A stretch of 64,000 bases of DNA from CAIMFV01 sp040757715. GTDB taxonomy: Bacteria > Pseudomonadota > Alphaproteobacteria > Caulobacterales > Caulobacteraceae. Position numbers and translations under genes: made by a program. The notes beneath the pieces are model-generated. The model saw only the letters and a program-made list of their open reading frames with translations, was not told where the DNA came from and ran no database searches. This document shows, one piece after another, positions 24,586 through 32,359 of the stretch; positions within the stretch are counted from its first letter, which is position 1, and each line of letters starts with the position of its first letter. The DNA lies in NCBI GenBank assembly GCA_040757715.1, contig JBFLWS010000013.1:28347-92346 (forward strand), in the 5' to 3' direction.

Positions 24586-25110
24586 GGGCGCCGCCGCCTC
24601 GGCTGCCTCCAGCACCAGCGGGGCGTCCCAATAGACATGACCCAGCGTGGTCAGCGCCGACTTGCGCCGCTGCACCACGCAAAAGCCAAGGCGCAGGGTC
24701 AGGGCCCCAAAGCCGGTGACCGGCGTCTCTAAGTGGTAGTCGAATTGCGGCTGCGCCACGTAGTCCACCGGGTTCGCAGGGTCGGGAATGGGCAGGAGGA
24801 TTTCCTCCGTCTCGGCGCTGGCCGGCCCGAGGGCCCGTGCGCCATGACGACGCGCCGCCGAATAGAGGATGGCGCTGTAGTCGGCAGACCCGGCTTGGGC
24901 GCGGCTGCGCCAGACGAGGTGATCGCCGAGGTCGACATCCAGGATCAGGCGGCGGCGGGTCGCCAGCAGGACCCCGGCCCGGCCAGCGACGAGACAGACG
25001 CTGTCGTGCACCGCCTCGCTGGGGCGCTCGGGGTTCGGGCTCAGCGCGCGACCGTCGGCGAGGATGGCGATGACGTCGAGCATGGCCAAAAGGTTGTGGT
25101 CGCGACTCAT
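24580..25110 (-). CDS. AidA/PixA family (inclusion-body-type) protein, copy 2
   Basis: A 176-aa soluble protein of the AidA/PixA family. The N-terminus (LLAMLDVIAILADGRAL), the DHLVWRSRAQAGSADYSAIL segment, a PIPDPANPVDYV motif, PQFDYHLETPV, and the terminal TTLGHVYWDAPL closely match the tandem neighbour at 25188-25697. PixA was named for crystalline inclusion proteins of Xenorhabdus; AidA is a quorum-sensing-regulated protein in Burkholderia. Biochemical function is unknown. GGAGA lies upstream of the ATG, and the 77-bp gap to copy 1 suggests one transcript or a tandem duplication. Confidence 0.72.
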   Translation of the reverse strand: MSRDHNLLAMLDVIAILADGRALSPNPERPSEAVHDSVCLVAGRAGVLLATRRRLILDVDLGDHLVWRSRAQAGSADYSAILYSAARRHGARALGPASAETEEILLPIPDPANPVDYVAQPQFDYHLETPVTGFGALTLRLGFCVVQRRKSALTTLGHVYWDAPLVLEAAEAAAPS

Positions 25111-25149
25111 CGGAGTCTCCCAAGTCCGTGGCGCGATTGGCGCGAAACA

Positions 25150-25179
25150 CGGCGCCCGCTGTTCGAGGGGCGGGCGCCG
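25150..25179 (-). terminator. Hairpin between the two AidA/PixA genes
   Basis: CGGCGCCCGC and GCGGGCGCCG form a perfect 10-bp stem with a 10-base loop just after the copy 1 stop (minus strand). It is followed by only TGTTT, so termination may be partial. This could set the ratio of the two products. Confidence 0.4.
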
Positions 25180-25187
25180 CCTCGGGC

Positions 25188-25697
25188 TTAGCTCGCCGTC
25201 AAGGTTGGATCCCAGTAGTAATATCCGAGGGTCTTCAGGGTGGAGTGATTGCGCTCGACGATGTAAAACCAGACTTGGTAACCCTCGGTTCCGTTGGTGT
25301 TGACGATGGCGTTGATGAAATAATCAAATTGCGACGTCGGCGTGTACTGAACAGGGTTGGCTGCATTAGGAATCGGCACGGTCGGGCTGGCGGTGATCGG
25401 CTGAATAGGGCCGGTGACCTGCGTCCCTGAAAACTTCACGATGTTGTAGATGACGGCGCTCTGATCCGAATTGCCGGACAGGGAATCGGCGCGCCAGCGG
25501 ATCACGTCGCCCACGCTGGCCGACACGTTGAGGTCGGCGGTGGCCTGGCCGCTGATCACATCCGAGCTCTGGGCGATCATGTAGGCGTCGGCGTGCTGGA
25601 TGCCAGTGGGGCTTTGTGAGTTCTGGCTGGGCTTCGGATATTTCCCGACGATGGTAGCGGTGTCGAAGACGATGTCGATATCGATGATCTTGTTCAT
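25188..25697 (-). CDS. AidA/PixA family (inclusion-body-type) protein, copy 1
   Basis: A 169-aa paralogue of the 24580-25110 product. It shows MNKIIDIDIVFDTATIVGKY, GDVIRWRADSLSGNSDQSAV, PIPNAANPVQYTPTSQFDY and the terminal LKTLGYYYWDPTLTA. There is no signal peptide. It is more polar and richer in Asn/Thr/Gln codons than its neighbours, and its upstream region (25698-25860) is unusually AT-rich, which hints at transfer. First gene of the pair. The family is thought to form abundant cytoplasmic proteins in response to population signals; no LuxI/LuxR gene is in the window. Confidence 0.75.
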   Translation of the reverse strand: MNKIIDIDIVFDTATIVGKYPKPSQNSQSPTGIQHADAYMIAQSSDVISGQATADLNVSASVGDVIRWRADSLSGNSDQSAVIYNIVKFSGTQVTGPIQPITASPTVPIPNAANPVQYTPTSQFDYFINAIVNTNGTEGYQVWFYIVERNHSTLKTLGYYYWDPTLTAS

Positions 25698-25950
25698 GAG
25701 GCTGATTCCCGTTTTAGGGTTGTTGTCCAGGGTATTCCCGTATAACGGGCGCTCCCATCGTGGGAATATGCAACTGATAAGGGTGTCTCAACTATATTTA
25801 ACCTATAGCGAGAATATATTGTTTGGATTGAGGATTTCAGGGGCGGCCTATTCGGGCCCATGCGTGGTGCAGACGCTGGGCGGGCCGGACCAAGGATAGG
25901 GCGTGGATATTCCACCGGATTTTCGTCCCCGCGCCCTTCGCCGCCTTGCC
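25698..25950. other. Intergenic region, AT-rich on its left half
   Basis: No convincing gene. The left half (25698-25840) is AT-rich and probably holds the promoter of the AidA/PixA pair. The right half is ordinary GC-rich DNA leading to the tRNA-Trp promoter. Confidence 0.5.
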
Positions 25951-25974
25951 TTGACGGGCGCTCGCTGCTAGATG
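25951..25974 (+). promoter_or_regulatory. Promoter of tRNA-Trp (and secE-nusG)
   Basis: TTGACGG (25951-25957) and GCTAGATG (25967-25974) are close to the Caulobacter housekeeping consensus TTGACGS / GCTANAWC. The 9-bp gap between them is slightly short for that consensus. The position is suited to transcribe tRNA-Trp about 64 bp downstream. Confidence 0.6.
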
Positions 25975-26037
25975 GCGCGGCTCGGCGATGCGCATGCGCC
26001 GGTCGGTTCGCCGTCCGGCGCGTTCTGTATTGCTCGG

Positions 26038-26113
26038 AGGAGTGTAGCTCAGCTGGTAGAGCATCGGTCTCCAAAACCGAGGGCCGGGGGTTCGAGTCCC
26101 TCCACTCCTGCCA
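26038..26113 (+). tRNA. tRNA-Trp (anticodon CCA)
   Basis: A 76-nt cloverleaf. The acceptor AGGAGTG pairs with CACTCCT. The anticodon loop CTCCAAA gives anticodon CCA. The T-arm is GGGGG TTCGAGT CCCTC, and the 3' CCA is encoded. It lies just before secE, a placement common in bacteria. No tuf gene precedes it here. Confidence 0.97.
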
Positions 26114-26209
26114 TTTCTTTCGTCGGGGCGGCGCGATCATCGTCGACGCCCCATATGAGGGACGAAGCCGGCTTAGCCGGTCCGTTCCAGGATGTGAGTG
26201 AGCCGCTCC

Positions 26210-26530
26210 ATGGCTAAGGATCAGGGCGCCGACGCGCCCACTAAGCGCCGGCCCGTCAAGGCCGCCAAGCCTACCGTCCCCGCGCGCACGCCCGCGGCGA
26301 GCCCGGCTGCGCCTGTGGCCAAGGCTGAGCCCAAGCCCAAGACGAGCCCGCAGCAGTTCTTCCGGGAAGTGCGCGCCGAAGCCCGCAAGATCACCTGGAC
26401 CTCCTGGAAGGAGACCTGGATCACCTCGGTGATGGTGTTCATCATGGTGGCCCTCACTTCGGTGTTTTTCCTTCTGGTGGACGGCTCCCTGTCCTTTCTG
26501 ATGCAGCAGCTGCTGCAGTTCGCGAAATAA
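26210..26530 (+). CDS. secE: Preprotein translocase subunit SecE
   Basis: A 106-aa SecE, one of the three SecYEG channel subunits. A long Pro/Ala/Lys-rich cytosolic N-terminus (about 1-45) precedes the conserved amphipathic segment FFREVRAEARKITWTSWKE. A single membrane helix follows (TSVMVFIMVALTSVFFLLVD). The ATG at 26210 is used; a GTG at 26198 with AGGA at good spacing is an equally possible start four codons earlier. It is followed by nusG 13 bases later. Confidence 0.92.
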   Translation: MAKDQGADAPTKRRPVKAAKPTVPARTPAASPAAPVAKAEPKPKTSPQQFFREVRAEARKITWTSWKETWITSVMVFIMVALTSVFFLLVDGSLSFLMQQLLQFAK

Positions 26531-26543
26531 GCCCGTTATTGGA

Positions 26544-27116
26544 ATGAATGCCATGAACGCCGGCGCTGAACACAATTCGAATCCGAACCACAAGTGGTAC
26601 ATCGTCCACGCCTACTCGAACTTCGAGAAGAAGGTGGCCGAGGCCATTCGCGAACAGGCCCACAACCAGGGCCTGGACGACTGCTTCTCCGAAATCCTGG
26701 TGCCCACCGAAGACGTGGTGGAAGTGCGCCGGGGCCGGAAGATCAATTCCGAGCGCAAGTTCTTCCCAGGCTATGTGCTGGTGAAGATGAACCTCACCGA
26801 CGAAGCCTTCCACCTGGTGAAGAACACCCCCAAGGTCACCGGCTTCCTCGGCTCGGGCTCCAAGCCCATGCCGGTGTCGGACAAGGAAGTTCAGCGCATC
26901 GTCGGGGCCATCGAAGAGGGCGTGGAGCGGCCGAAGCCGACCATCCGCTTCGACATCGGCGAGAAGGTCAAGGTCACTGACGGTCCCTTCGCCTCATTTG
27001 ACGGGGTGGTGGAGAGCGTCGATGAGGAGCGCACGCGCCTGCGCGTGAGCGTGTCGATCTTCGGGCGGGCGACGCCTGTGGATCTGGAGTACGGCCAGGT
27101 CGAGAAGTCGAGCTGA
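26544..27116 (+). CDS. nusG: Transcription termination/antitermination factor NusG
   Basis: A 190-aa NusG that binds RNA polymerase and links it to Rho or the ribosome. The NGN domain starts KWYIVHAYSNFEKKVAEAI and includes ERKFFPGYVLVKM. The C-terminal KOW domain contains VKVTDGPFASFDGVVESVD. Its start lies 13 bases after the secE stop, so it is co-transcribed. An ATG three codons downstream is an alternative start. The order secE-nusG-rplK-rplA is the common bacterial one. Confidence 0.96.
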   Translation: MNAMNAGAEHNSNPNHKWYIVHAYSNFEKKVAEAIREQAHNQGLDDCFSEILVPTEDVVEVRRGRKINSERKFFPGYVLVKMNLTDEAFHLVKNTPKVTGFLGSGSKPMPVSDKEVQRIVGAIEEGVERPKPTIRFDIGEKVKVTDGPFASFDGVVESVDEERTRLRVSVSIFGRATPVDLEYGQVEKSS

Positions 27117-27209
27117 CCGATTTTATGGAAATCCGTGGGAGGGGACGCATCGCAACCCCGCACCACGGCTCCTGAGGCGGGATGGTCCCGCGCTCATTGA
27201 GAGGAAAAG

Positions 27210-27638
27210 ATGGCAAAGAAGATACTCGGCTATGTGAAGCTGCAGGTGGCCGCTGGCTCTGCAACTCCCTCGCCGCCGATCGGCCCGGCCCTGGGTCAAC
27301 GCGGCGTCAACATCATGGGCTTCTGCAAGGAGTTCAACGCTCGGACCGCTGAAATGGTCAAGGGCACGCCCTTGCCGACGGTGATCACCGTCTATCAGGA
27401 CAAGTCCTTCACCTTCGTCACCAAGACCCCGCCGGCCACCTTCTTCCTGAAGGAAGCGGCGGGCATCAAGTCGGGCGCCAACAAGACCGGCCGCGAAATC
27501 GTCGGCAAGGTGACCAAGGCGCAGTGCGCCGAAATCGCCCAGAAGAAGATGAAAGACCTCAACGCCAACGACATCGAAGCCGCGACCCGCATCATCATGG
27601 GTTCGGCCAGGGCCATGGGCCTGCAGGTGGTGGACTAA
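27210..27638 (+). CDS. rplK: 50S ribosomal protein L11
   Basis: A 142-aa L11, part of the ribosomal GTPase-associated centre. It has GYVKLQVAAGSATPSPPIGP and ALGQRGVNIMGFCKEFNA (Pro-rich N-terminal domain), and the rRNA-binding C-terminal GSARAMGLQV. AGAGGAAAAG precedes the ATG. It is co-transcribed with rplA, which starts three bases after the stop. Confidence 0.97.
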   Translation: MAKKILGYVKLQVAAGSATPSPPIGPALGQRGVNIMGFCKEFNARTAEMVKGTPLPTVITVYQDKSFTFVTKTPPATFFLKEAAGIKSGANKTGREIVGKVTKAQCAEIAQKKMKDLNANDIEAATRIIMGSARAMGLQVVD

Positions 27639-27641
27639 GCC

Positions 27642-28334
27642 ATGACCAAGATTGCAAAGCGCATCAAGGCCTGGACGGCCGACGTCAACAAGCTGCACGG
27701 CCTCGATGAGGCGGTGAAGACTGTGAAGGCCAACGCCAAGGCCAAGTTCGACGAATCCATCGAGATCGCCATCAACCTGGGCGTCGATCCCCGTCACGCC
27801 GACCAGCAGGTCCGCGGCGTGGTCAATCTGCCCGCCGGCACCGGCAAGGACGTGAAGGTCGCCGTGTTCGCCCGTGGTCCCAAGGCTGACGAAGCCACCG
27901 CGGCGGGCGCCGAAGTGGTGGGCGCCGAGGACCTGGTGGAAAAGGTCCAGGGCGGCTTCATGGACTTCGACCGCGTCATCGCCACCCCGGACATGATGGC
28001 CCTGGTGGGCCGCCTCGGTAAGGTGCTCGGCCCGCGCGGCCTGATGCCGAACCCGAAGGTGGGCACCGTGACCATGAACGTCGGCCAGGCGGTGAAAGAC
28101 GCCAAGGGCGGCGCCGTGGAGTTCCGCGTGGAAAAGGCCGGCATCGTGCACGCCGGCGTGGGCAAGGCCTCCTTCACCGAGGAAGCTCTCGCCACCAACA
28201 TCCGCGCCCTGGTGGACGCCCTGAACCGGGCCAAGCCGTCGGGCGCCAAGGGCACCTACATCAAGAAGATCTCGCTCTCGTCCACCATGGGACCGGGCGT
28301 GAAGGTCGACACCGGCTCGGTGGGCGCGCCGTAA
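27642..28334 (+). CDS. rplA: 50S ribosomal protein L1
   Basis: A 230-aa L1 of the ribosomal stalk, usually an autoregulator of its own operon. It has AINLGVDPRHADQQVRGVVNLP, MALVGRLGKVLGPRGLMPNPK and the C-terminal YIKKISLSSTMGPGVKVD. A rho-independent terminator follows, so rplKA is separated transcriptionally from rplJL, which begins 4.3 kb further on. Confidence 0.97.
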   Translation: MTKIAKRIKAWTADVNKLHGLDEAVKTVKANAKAKFDESIEIAINLGVDPRHADQQVRGVVNLPAGTGKDVKVAVFARGPKADEATAAGAEVVGAEDLVEKVQGGFMDFDRVIATPDMMALVGRLGKVLGPRGLMPNPKVGTVTMNVGQAVKDAKGGAVEFRVEKAGIVHAGVGKASFTEEALATNIRALVDALNRAKPSGAKGTYIKKISLSSTMGPGVKVDTGSVGAP

Positions 28335-28363
28335 GCGCCTACCGCTCTAAGCTGTGAAGATGG

Positions 28364-28393
28364 AAGGCGGGGCTTCGGCCTCGCCTTTTTCTT
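28364..28393 (+). terminator. Rho-independent terminator after rplA
   Basis: AAGGCGGGG, loop CTTCGG, then CCTCGCCTT with a T-run (TTTTTCTTT). The stem has one G-U pair. It ends the secE-nusG-rplK-rplA transcript. Confidence 0.85.
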
Positions 28394-28436
28394 TGCGCCG
28401 TGGATAATCCAAAATTCGCGAAGGTGGGAGTGCGGC

Positions 28437-29279
28437 GTGAAACGGGTCCTGGGCGTGATGGTGTTGGGGGCCGTGCTCGGCGGACTCGCCGGCTGCGGCA
28501 AGCCCAAGCCCGCGGCCAATGCTCAGGCCAATGTGATGGGACCCGGGGCGCCTCCGGGCATGACTCCGGGCGCCCCGCCGCCGGAGCTGGCCAATGGGGC
28601 AGGCCCCCCGCCGCCGCCAGACGCCCTGCCGCCGCTTGGCTCGTCTGATCTATTGCCCGCCTTCAAGGTCGCCTTCGGCCAGCCCGCGCCGGCCACGCTG
28701 GAGGTGGGCCGCGGCGATCAGCGCATGACGGTGAGCTTCGAGCCCGCCGGCTTCGTGCCCGTGGGGCCGGACGTGGTGGCCCTCATCTCCAAGGGGACCA
28801 ATCGCGACACCTGCCACGCCTGCGGCGGCGCGCTCTCGATCCACTATCTGCACCGCACGCCCCAGGGGGTGGAGGTGGTGGGGGCCTGGACCGACGCCGT
28901 GCAGGGGGGCGAGTTCGGCGCTCCGCCGCGCTGGCGCACGCGGGGCGATCTATTCGAAAACGTGGCCCTGGTGGCTGAGAGCGCGGCCATGGCCCAGGGC
29001 TGCGCCGTCTCCGCTGAGGACCTGGTCGAGCTGACGCCTCAGGGGCCGATCCTGCGCGCTGAGAACATCCCCACCGGCATGAGCAACAAGGCCATGGGCC
29101 CGGCCGCGCCGCAGGACATGGGCGTGCAGGACTATCGCGGCCGCATCGTCTCCGCCGACAAGGGCAAGACCTTCACCGTGAACTATTTCGGCAGCTACAC
29201 CGGCTCGGCCCAGTGGGCCCGCGCCTCGGGCCAGGACCGCTACACGCCCCCGCAGGAGCCCAAGCGGCCCTGGTGCTGA
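28437..29279 (+). CDS. Putative lipoprotein with proline-rich linker
   Basis: A 280-aa exported protein of unknown function. The signal ends in the lipobox LAGC (Cys20). A Pro/Gly/Ala-rich linker (about 22-70) follows, then a folded domain with the motif DTCHACGGALSIHYLH near residue 123 and a C-terminal Cys. The paired cysteines in C-H-A-C are reminiscent of a metal or disulfide site, but no family is recognised. The GTG start is preceded by GGGAG at good spacing. It lies in the gap between the two ribosomal gene pairs. Confidence 0.65.
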   Translation: MKRVLGVMVLGAVLGGLAGCGKPKPAANAQANVMGPGAPPGMTPGAPPPELANGAGPPPPPDALPPLGSSDLLPAFKVAFGQPAPATLEVGRGDQRMTVSFEPAGFVPVGPDVVALISKGTNRDTCHACGGALSIHYLHRTPQGVEVVGAWTDAVQGGEFGAPPRWRTRGDLFENVALVAESAAMAQGCAVSAEDLVELTPQGPILRAENIPTGMSNKAMGPAAPQDMGVQDYRGRIVSADKGKTFTVNYFGSYTGSAQWARASGQDRYTPPQEPKRPWC

Positions 29280-29297
29280 AGTAGGCTAGGCGCCCAT

Positions 29298-31115
29298 TTA
29301 GGCGCCTTGGCTGGTGATCCAGTTATGGATCACCGAGTCCATCACCTCCAGCGGCGCGGCGCCGTTGAGCAGGCCGGCGTCGTGGAACTTGCGGATGTCG
29401 AAGCGCGCGCCCAGGCGTTGCTTGGCTTCCTCGCGCAGCTTCAGCCATTCCAGCTTGCCCAGCATGTAGCTGCAGGCCTGGCCCGGCCACACGCAATAGC
29501 GCTCGATCTCGGTGATGGTGGCCGATTCCTTGTCGCCGATGGCCTCCATCATGTAGCGAATGGCCTTCTCCCGCGACCAGCGCAGGTGGTGCATGCCAGT
29601 GTCCACCACCAGCCGCACGCCGCGGAAACAGGCGTCGTGCAGATAGCCGATGCGGCCCCAGGGATCGTTGTCGTAGAGCCCCATCTCGTCGGCCAGCTGT
29701 TCGGCGTAGAGCGCCCAGCCCTCGATATAGCCGGAATAGAAGGACAGCCGGCAGATCATCGGGATGTCGGCCTCCTGCTGCAGGCTGCCTTGCAGGTGAT
29801 GGCCAGGGATGGATTCGTGATAGGTGAGGGTGGGCAAGGTCCAGCTCGGGACCTCGGCCGTGTCGCGCAGATTGATGTAGTAGGCGCCGGGCCGTGAGCC
29901 ATCGAGCGCGCCTGGATTGTAATAGCCGCCCGGCGAGCCCGCCTCGATATATTGCGGCACGCGTTTGATCTCGACCTTGGCCTTGGGCAGGGTCCCGAAA
30001 TACTGCGGCAGCTTGGCCTGCACCACCTTCACCTTGGCGTTCAGGTCCGAGAGAAGCTTCGCCTTGCCCTCGTCGGTGTTGGGGTAGCGGAAGCGCGGAT
30101 CGTCGTACATGTGAGCCAGGCGCTCGCCCACCGTGCCCTGGGTCAGGCCCTGCGCCTTCATCAGCGCGTCCATGCGGGCGGTGAGGCTGGCTACCATGTC
30201 GAGGCCGATCTTGTGGATCTCCTCGGCATTGCGGCTGGAGGTGGTCCAGTTCACCAGCGAGGCTTGGTAATAGGCCTCGCCGTCGGGCAGGCGCCAGCAG
30301 CCGGCCTCGTGCGTGGCCTTGGCGCGCAGGGACTCGGCGAGGGCGATCTGCCGGTCGAGGGCCGGGCGGATCTTCTCTTCATAGGTCTTGGCGGCGGGCG
30401 TGGCCCAATCCCCAGCGATCTTCTTCTCACCGGTGCGGCGCAGCAGCGACTGCACCAGCACCACCTTGCCGGCCGGGGTGTCGCGCAGGGCCTTCAGCTG
30501 GGCGATGGTCTTGTCGAGCACGAAGTCGGGGCCGACGACGCCGAGGCCGGAGTCATGGCGCGCCTGCTCGCTGTCCTGGTCGATGGCCGTGGCTACCGCG
30601 TCGAGACGAGCGAGATAGGCGTCGGCGTCGGCCTTGGTCTCGATGCCGTGCTGGGAATCGAGGAAGTCCGGCAGGTCGTGATAGGCGCCCTGCAACTGGT
30701 TCAGCACATAGGGCGCGCCCGCCCCGCCGCCGGCGTAGGGGAAGCGACGCCCGGCCTCCACCTGATTGGCGAGGCCGAAGCGCACCATGTCGAAATGGAT
30801 GCGGTCGGCAGCCGAAAGCCCGGCGGTTCCGAAGCCGTCGAGGGCCTTTAGCTGCGCTTCGTTGAGGGCGATGTTCTTGGCCGCGGCCGCGAGGGATCGA
30901 TCGCCGAGCTGGGACTTCTGATAGGCGCGCTCGCCGGTGTCGAGGCCGAGCGAGGTGACCCCTTCGGGCGACAGGTCCAGGCCCTCCTTCACGAAGCGGT
31001 CGAACAGGGCGTTCAGCGCGGTGTGACGGTCGCCCGCCTCGGGCGCGGCGGCGAAGACCGGAGCGGGGGCGGCGAGCACGGCGGCGGCGGCCAGAAGACG
31101 ACGGCGATCGATCAT
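29298..31115 (-). CDS. Exported DUF885 family protein (putative metallohydrolase)
   Basis: A 605-aa protein with an Arg-rich leader (MIDRRRLLAAAAVLAA) ending near residue 24, so exported, perhaps by Tat. The DUF885 core includes YYNPGALDGSRPGAYYINL and the zinc-site-like YHESIPGHHLQGSLQQE (H-E-x3-H-H) near residue 430, then YIEGWALYAEQLADEMG. Family members are presumed peptidases of the gluzincin type; activity is rarely tested. AGGA lies upstream of the ATG. Monocistronic, pointing towards the lipoprotein gene. Confidence 0.85.
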   Translation of the reverse strand: MIDRRRLLAAAAVLAAPAPVFAAAPEAGDRHTALNALFDRFVKEGLDLSPEGVTSLGLDTGERAYQKSQLGDRSLAAAAKNIALNEAQLKALDGFGTAGLSAADRIHFDMVRFGLANQVEAGRRFPYAGGGAGAPYVLNQLQGAYHDLPDFLDSQHGIETKADADAYLARLDAVATAIDQDSEQARHDSGLGVVGPDFVLDKTIAQLKALRDTPAGKVVLVQSLLRRTGEKKIAGDWATPAAKTYEEKIRPALDRQIALAESLRAKATHEAGCWRLPDGEAYYQASLVNWTTSSRNAEEIHKIGLDMVASLTARMDALMKAQGLTQGTVGERLAHMYDDPRFRYPNTDEGKAKLLSDLNAKVKVVQAKLPQYFGTLPKAKVEIKRVPQYIEAGSPGGYYNPGALDGSRPGAYYINLRDTAEVPSWTLPTLTYHESIPGHHLQGSLQQEADIPMICRLSFYSGYIEGWALYAEQLADEMGLYDNDPWGRIGYLHDACFRGVRLVVDTGMHHLRWSREKAIRYMMEAIGDKESATITEIERYCVWPGQACSYMLGKLEWLKLREEAKQRLGARFDIRKFHDAGLLNGAAPLEVMDSVIHNWITSQGA

Positions 31116-31264
31116 GGGAAGTCCTGCAAGCGTTTTGCAAGGACTAGGTCGGGTTTCCTGACCGCTCAAGTTAAGGATTGTCCATGCGGGGGGTGCGAGT
31201 TCTGGAACTTCTGCCACCGTGCTAATTTCAGAGCCGCTAGCGCGGTGGACGTTGGGGGATCGAT

Positions 31265-31414
31265 ATGGCTCAGTCGATGGAAGATGCGGATCAGATCCCG
31301 GAGGCGCTTCCGAGCGCGCCGTTTCAACTTCAGGCGTTGCTCGCACAGATCAGCGACAACAACCGGCATGACGAGATCGACTTTGGCGAGTCCGTTGGGG
31401 ACGAGCGCTTCTGA
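31265..31414 (+). CDS. Orphan MazE-type antitoxin C-terminal domain
   Basis: Encodes only 49 aa, yet ends in FQLQALLAQISDNNRHDEID followed by FGESVGDERF. This closely resembles the toxin-binding tail of MazE antitoxins (LLARITPENRHEEIDWGPPVG...). The AbrB-type DNA-binding half is missing, and an in-frame stop (TAG, 31238) lies 24 bases upstream. A plausible ribosome site (GGGGGA) precedes the ATG. No mazF follows; the next frame stops after three codons. It is either a decaying antitoxin or a minimal free-standing antidote. Confidence 0.55.
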   Translation: MAQSMEDADQIPEALPSAPFQLQALLAQISDNNRHDEIDFGESVGDERF

Positions 31415-31461
31415 ATGAGCTATTGAATTGTGCCAAGGCTTTAAAGGATTGAGCTTCGAGC

Positions 31462-31881
31462 TCACCGGGGCGTTTTGCCCAATCGGTTTGGGCGATGTCC
31501 TATTGGAACTGTTGCATCCGGCAAATATGATGCCTGTGAAGGCGGAGAGTATATTTTATTCTTAATGTCGGTTAGTTGATTTCCAATTAGCCACCAAATT
31601 AGCGTCGCGCAGGCTGGTATTAATACGGCGGCTGCGACGGCGAACCCTTCAGCCCAGTTCAGCTTTTTTCGCAAATCATCGACGTGAGAATTGAGCAATT
31701 TGACATCGTCGATGACCCTGTCTGTTTTTGCTGACAGCGCGCTCAATTCTTTTTGGATTTCAATTAGGCTCTGGATGACGTGCGATGGCTCGTAACTCGG
31801 CGGACCGGCCGAGGGCACAATTGGTGAATCTGATGGGCTTTCGCGGCCCGAGCGACCTTTTGGACCTTGTGTGGCGGTCAT
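31462..31881 (-). CDS. Unknown coiled-coil membrane protein, coupled to upstream gene
   Basis: A 139-aa protein of unknown function. It has a polar N-terminus, a predicted coiled coil (about residues 45-85, IEIQKELSALSAKTDRVIDD), one membrane helix (GFAVAAAVLIPACATLIWWL) and a short polar tail. The ATG at 31881 overlaps the stop of the upstream 90-aa gene (ATGA), which argues that both are real and co-translated. An in-frame start at 31920 inside that gene is less likely. The local sequence is clearly more AT-rich than the ribosomal genes on either side, suggesting acquisition. Confidence 0.6.
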   Translation of the reverse strand: MTATQGPKGRSGRESPSDSPIVPSAGPPSYEPSHVIQSLIEIQKELSALSAKTDRVIDDVKLLNSHVDDLRKKLNWAEGFAVAAAVLIPACATLIWWLIGNQLTDIKNKIYSPPSQASYLPDATVPIGHRPNRLGKTPR

Positions 31882-32150
31882 GTCGGCGCCTTTGGCCAGT
31901 GCACCTTCAACCATTCCCACAAATCATTTTCGGCGCGGCCACTATATCCATTTATCGAAACCACTAGTCCCGTTCCGACATTTGGTTCGCCGCGTATGCC
32001 GACCCGATCCGCAATTTCGTTTGACGTTGCGGGGGCGTCAACAATCCAGGTGTCCGAGCGTAATTCATAGAAGGAGTCTTTGAAGCCTTCTTTGACCTTT
32101 TCTCGTACGGCGGTCGGATCGCGTTTCGCGATAACGACAAAAAGGGGCAT
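31878..32150 (-). CDS. Small conserved hypothetical protein, first gene of a coupled pair
   Basis: A 90-aa protein. It opens MPLFVVIAKRDPTAVREKVK, continues with YELRSDTWIVDAPATSNEIA, and ends GLVVSINGYSGRAENDLWEW followed by LKVHW. I have the impression of a widespread uncharacterised family with a small alpha/beta fold, possibly ferredoxin-like, and the DLWEWL(K) ending. No catalytic motif is visible. Four-base overlap with the coiled-coil membrane protein gene downstream suggests the two products act together. Confidence 0.6.
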   Translation of the reverse strand: MPLFVVIAKRDPTAVREKVKEGFKDSFYELRSDTWIVDAPATSNEIADRVGIRGEPNVGTGLVVSINGYSGRAENDLWEWLKVHWPKAPT

Positions 32151-32324
32151 TGGACGGCTTCCGAACGGAGGGAGCGGGCTCTTCTGGCTTCAGGTAGGAG
32201 TTATAATGATAACATGAAGCGGCTGTTTCGCCCGCCGATCATTAAAAAATGCCGTAGCCCACCTATCGTTCCCTCAGCAAGCCTAGAATCGCCAAGGACG
32301 ATTTAAGGCCCAGCTTCCCCCGCC
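32151..32324. other. Intergenic region upstream of rplJ promoter
   Basis: AT-rich part (32195-32280) belongs to the upstream region of the 90-aa gene. No ORF or known RNA motif could be supported. Confidence 0.4.
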
Positions 32325-32352
32325 TTGCCTTTCCAGCGCGTTCCTGTATAGA
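32325..32352 (+). promoter_or_regulatory. Promoter of rplJL
   Basis: TTGCCT (32325-32330) and TATAGA (32347-32352) with 16-bp spacing. It would start a transcript with a leader of about 270 nt before rplJ. Confidence 0.6.
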
Positions 32353-32359
32353 CGCGCCC

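Noticed and set aside
26038..26113. tRNA-Trp as an integration site for the AidA/PixA genes
   Set aside because: Those genes lie on the 5' side of the tRNA, no duplicated 3' tRNA end is seen, and there is no integrase.
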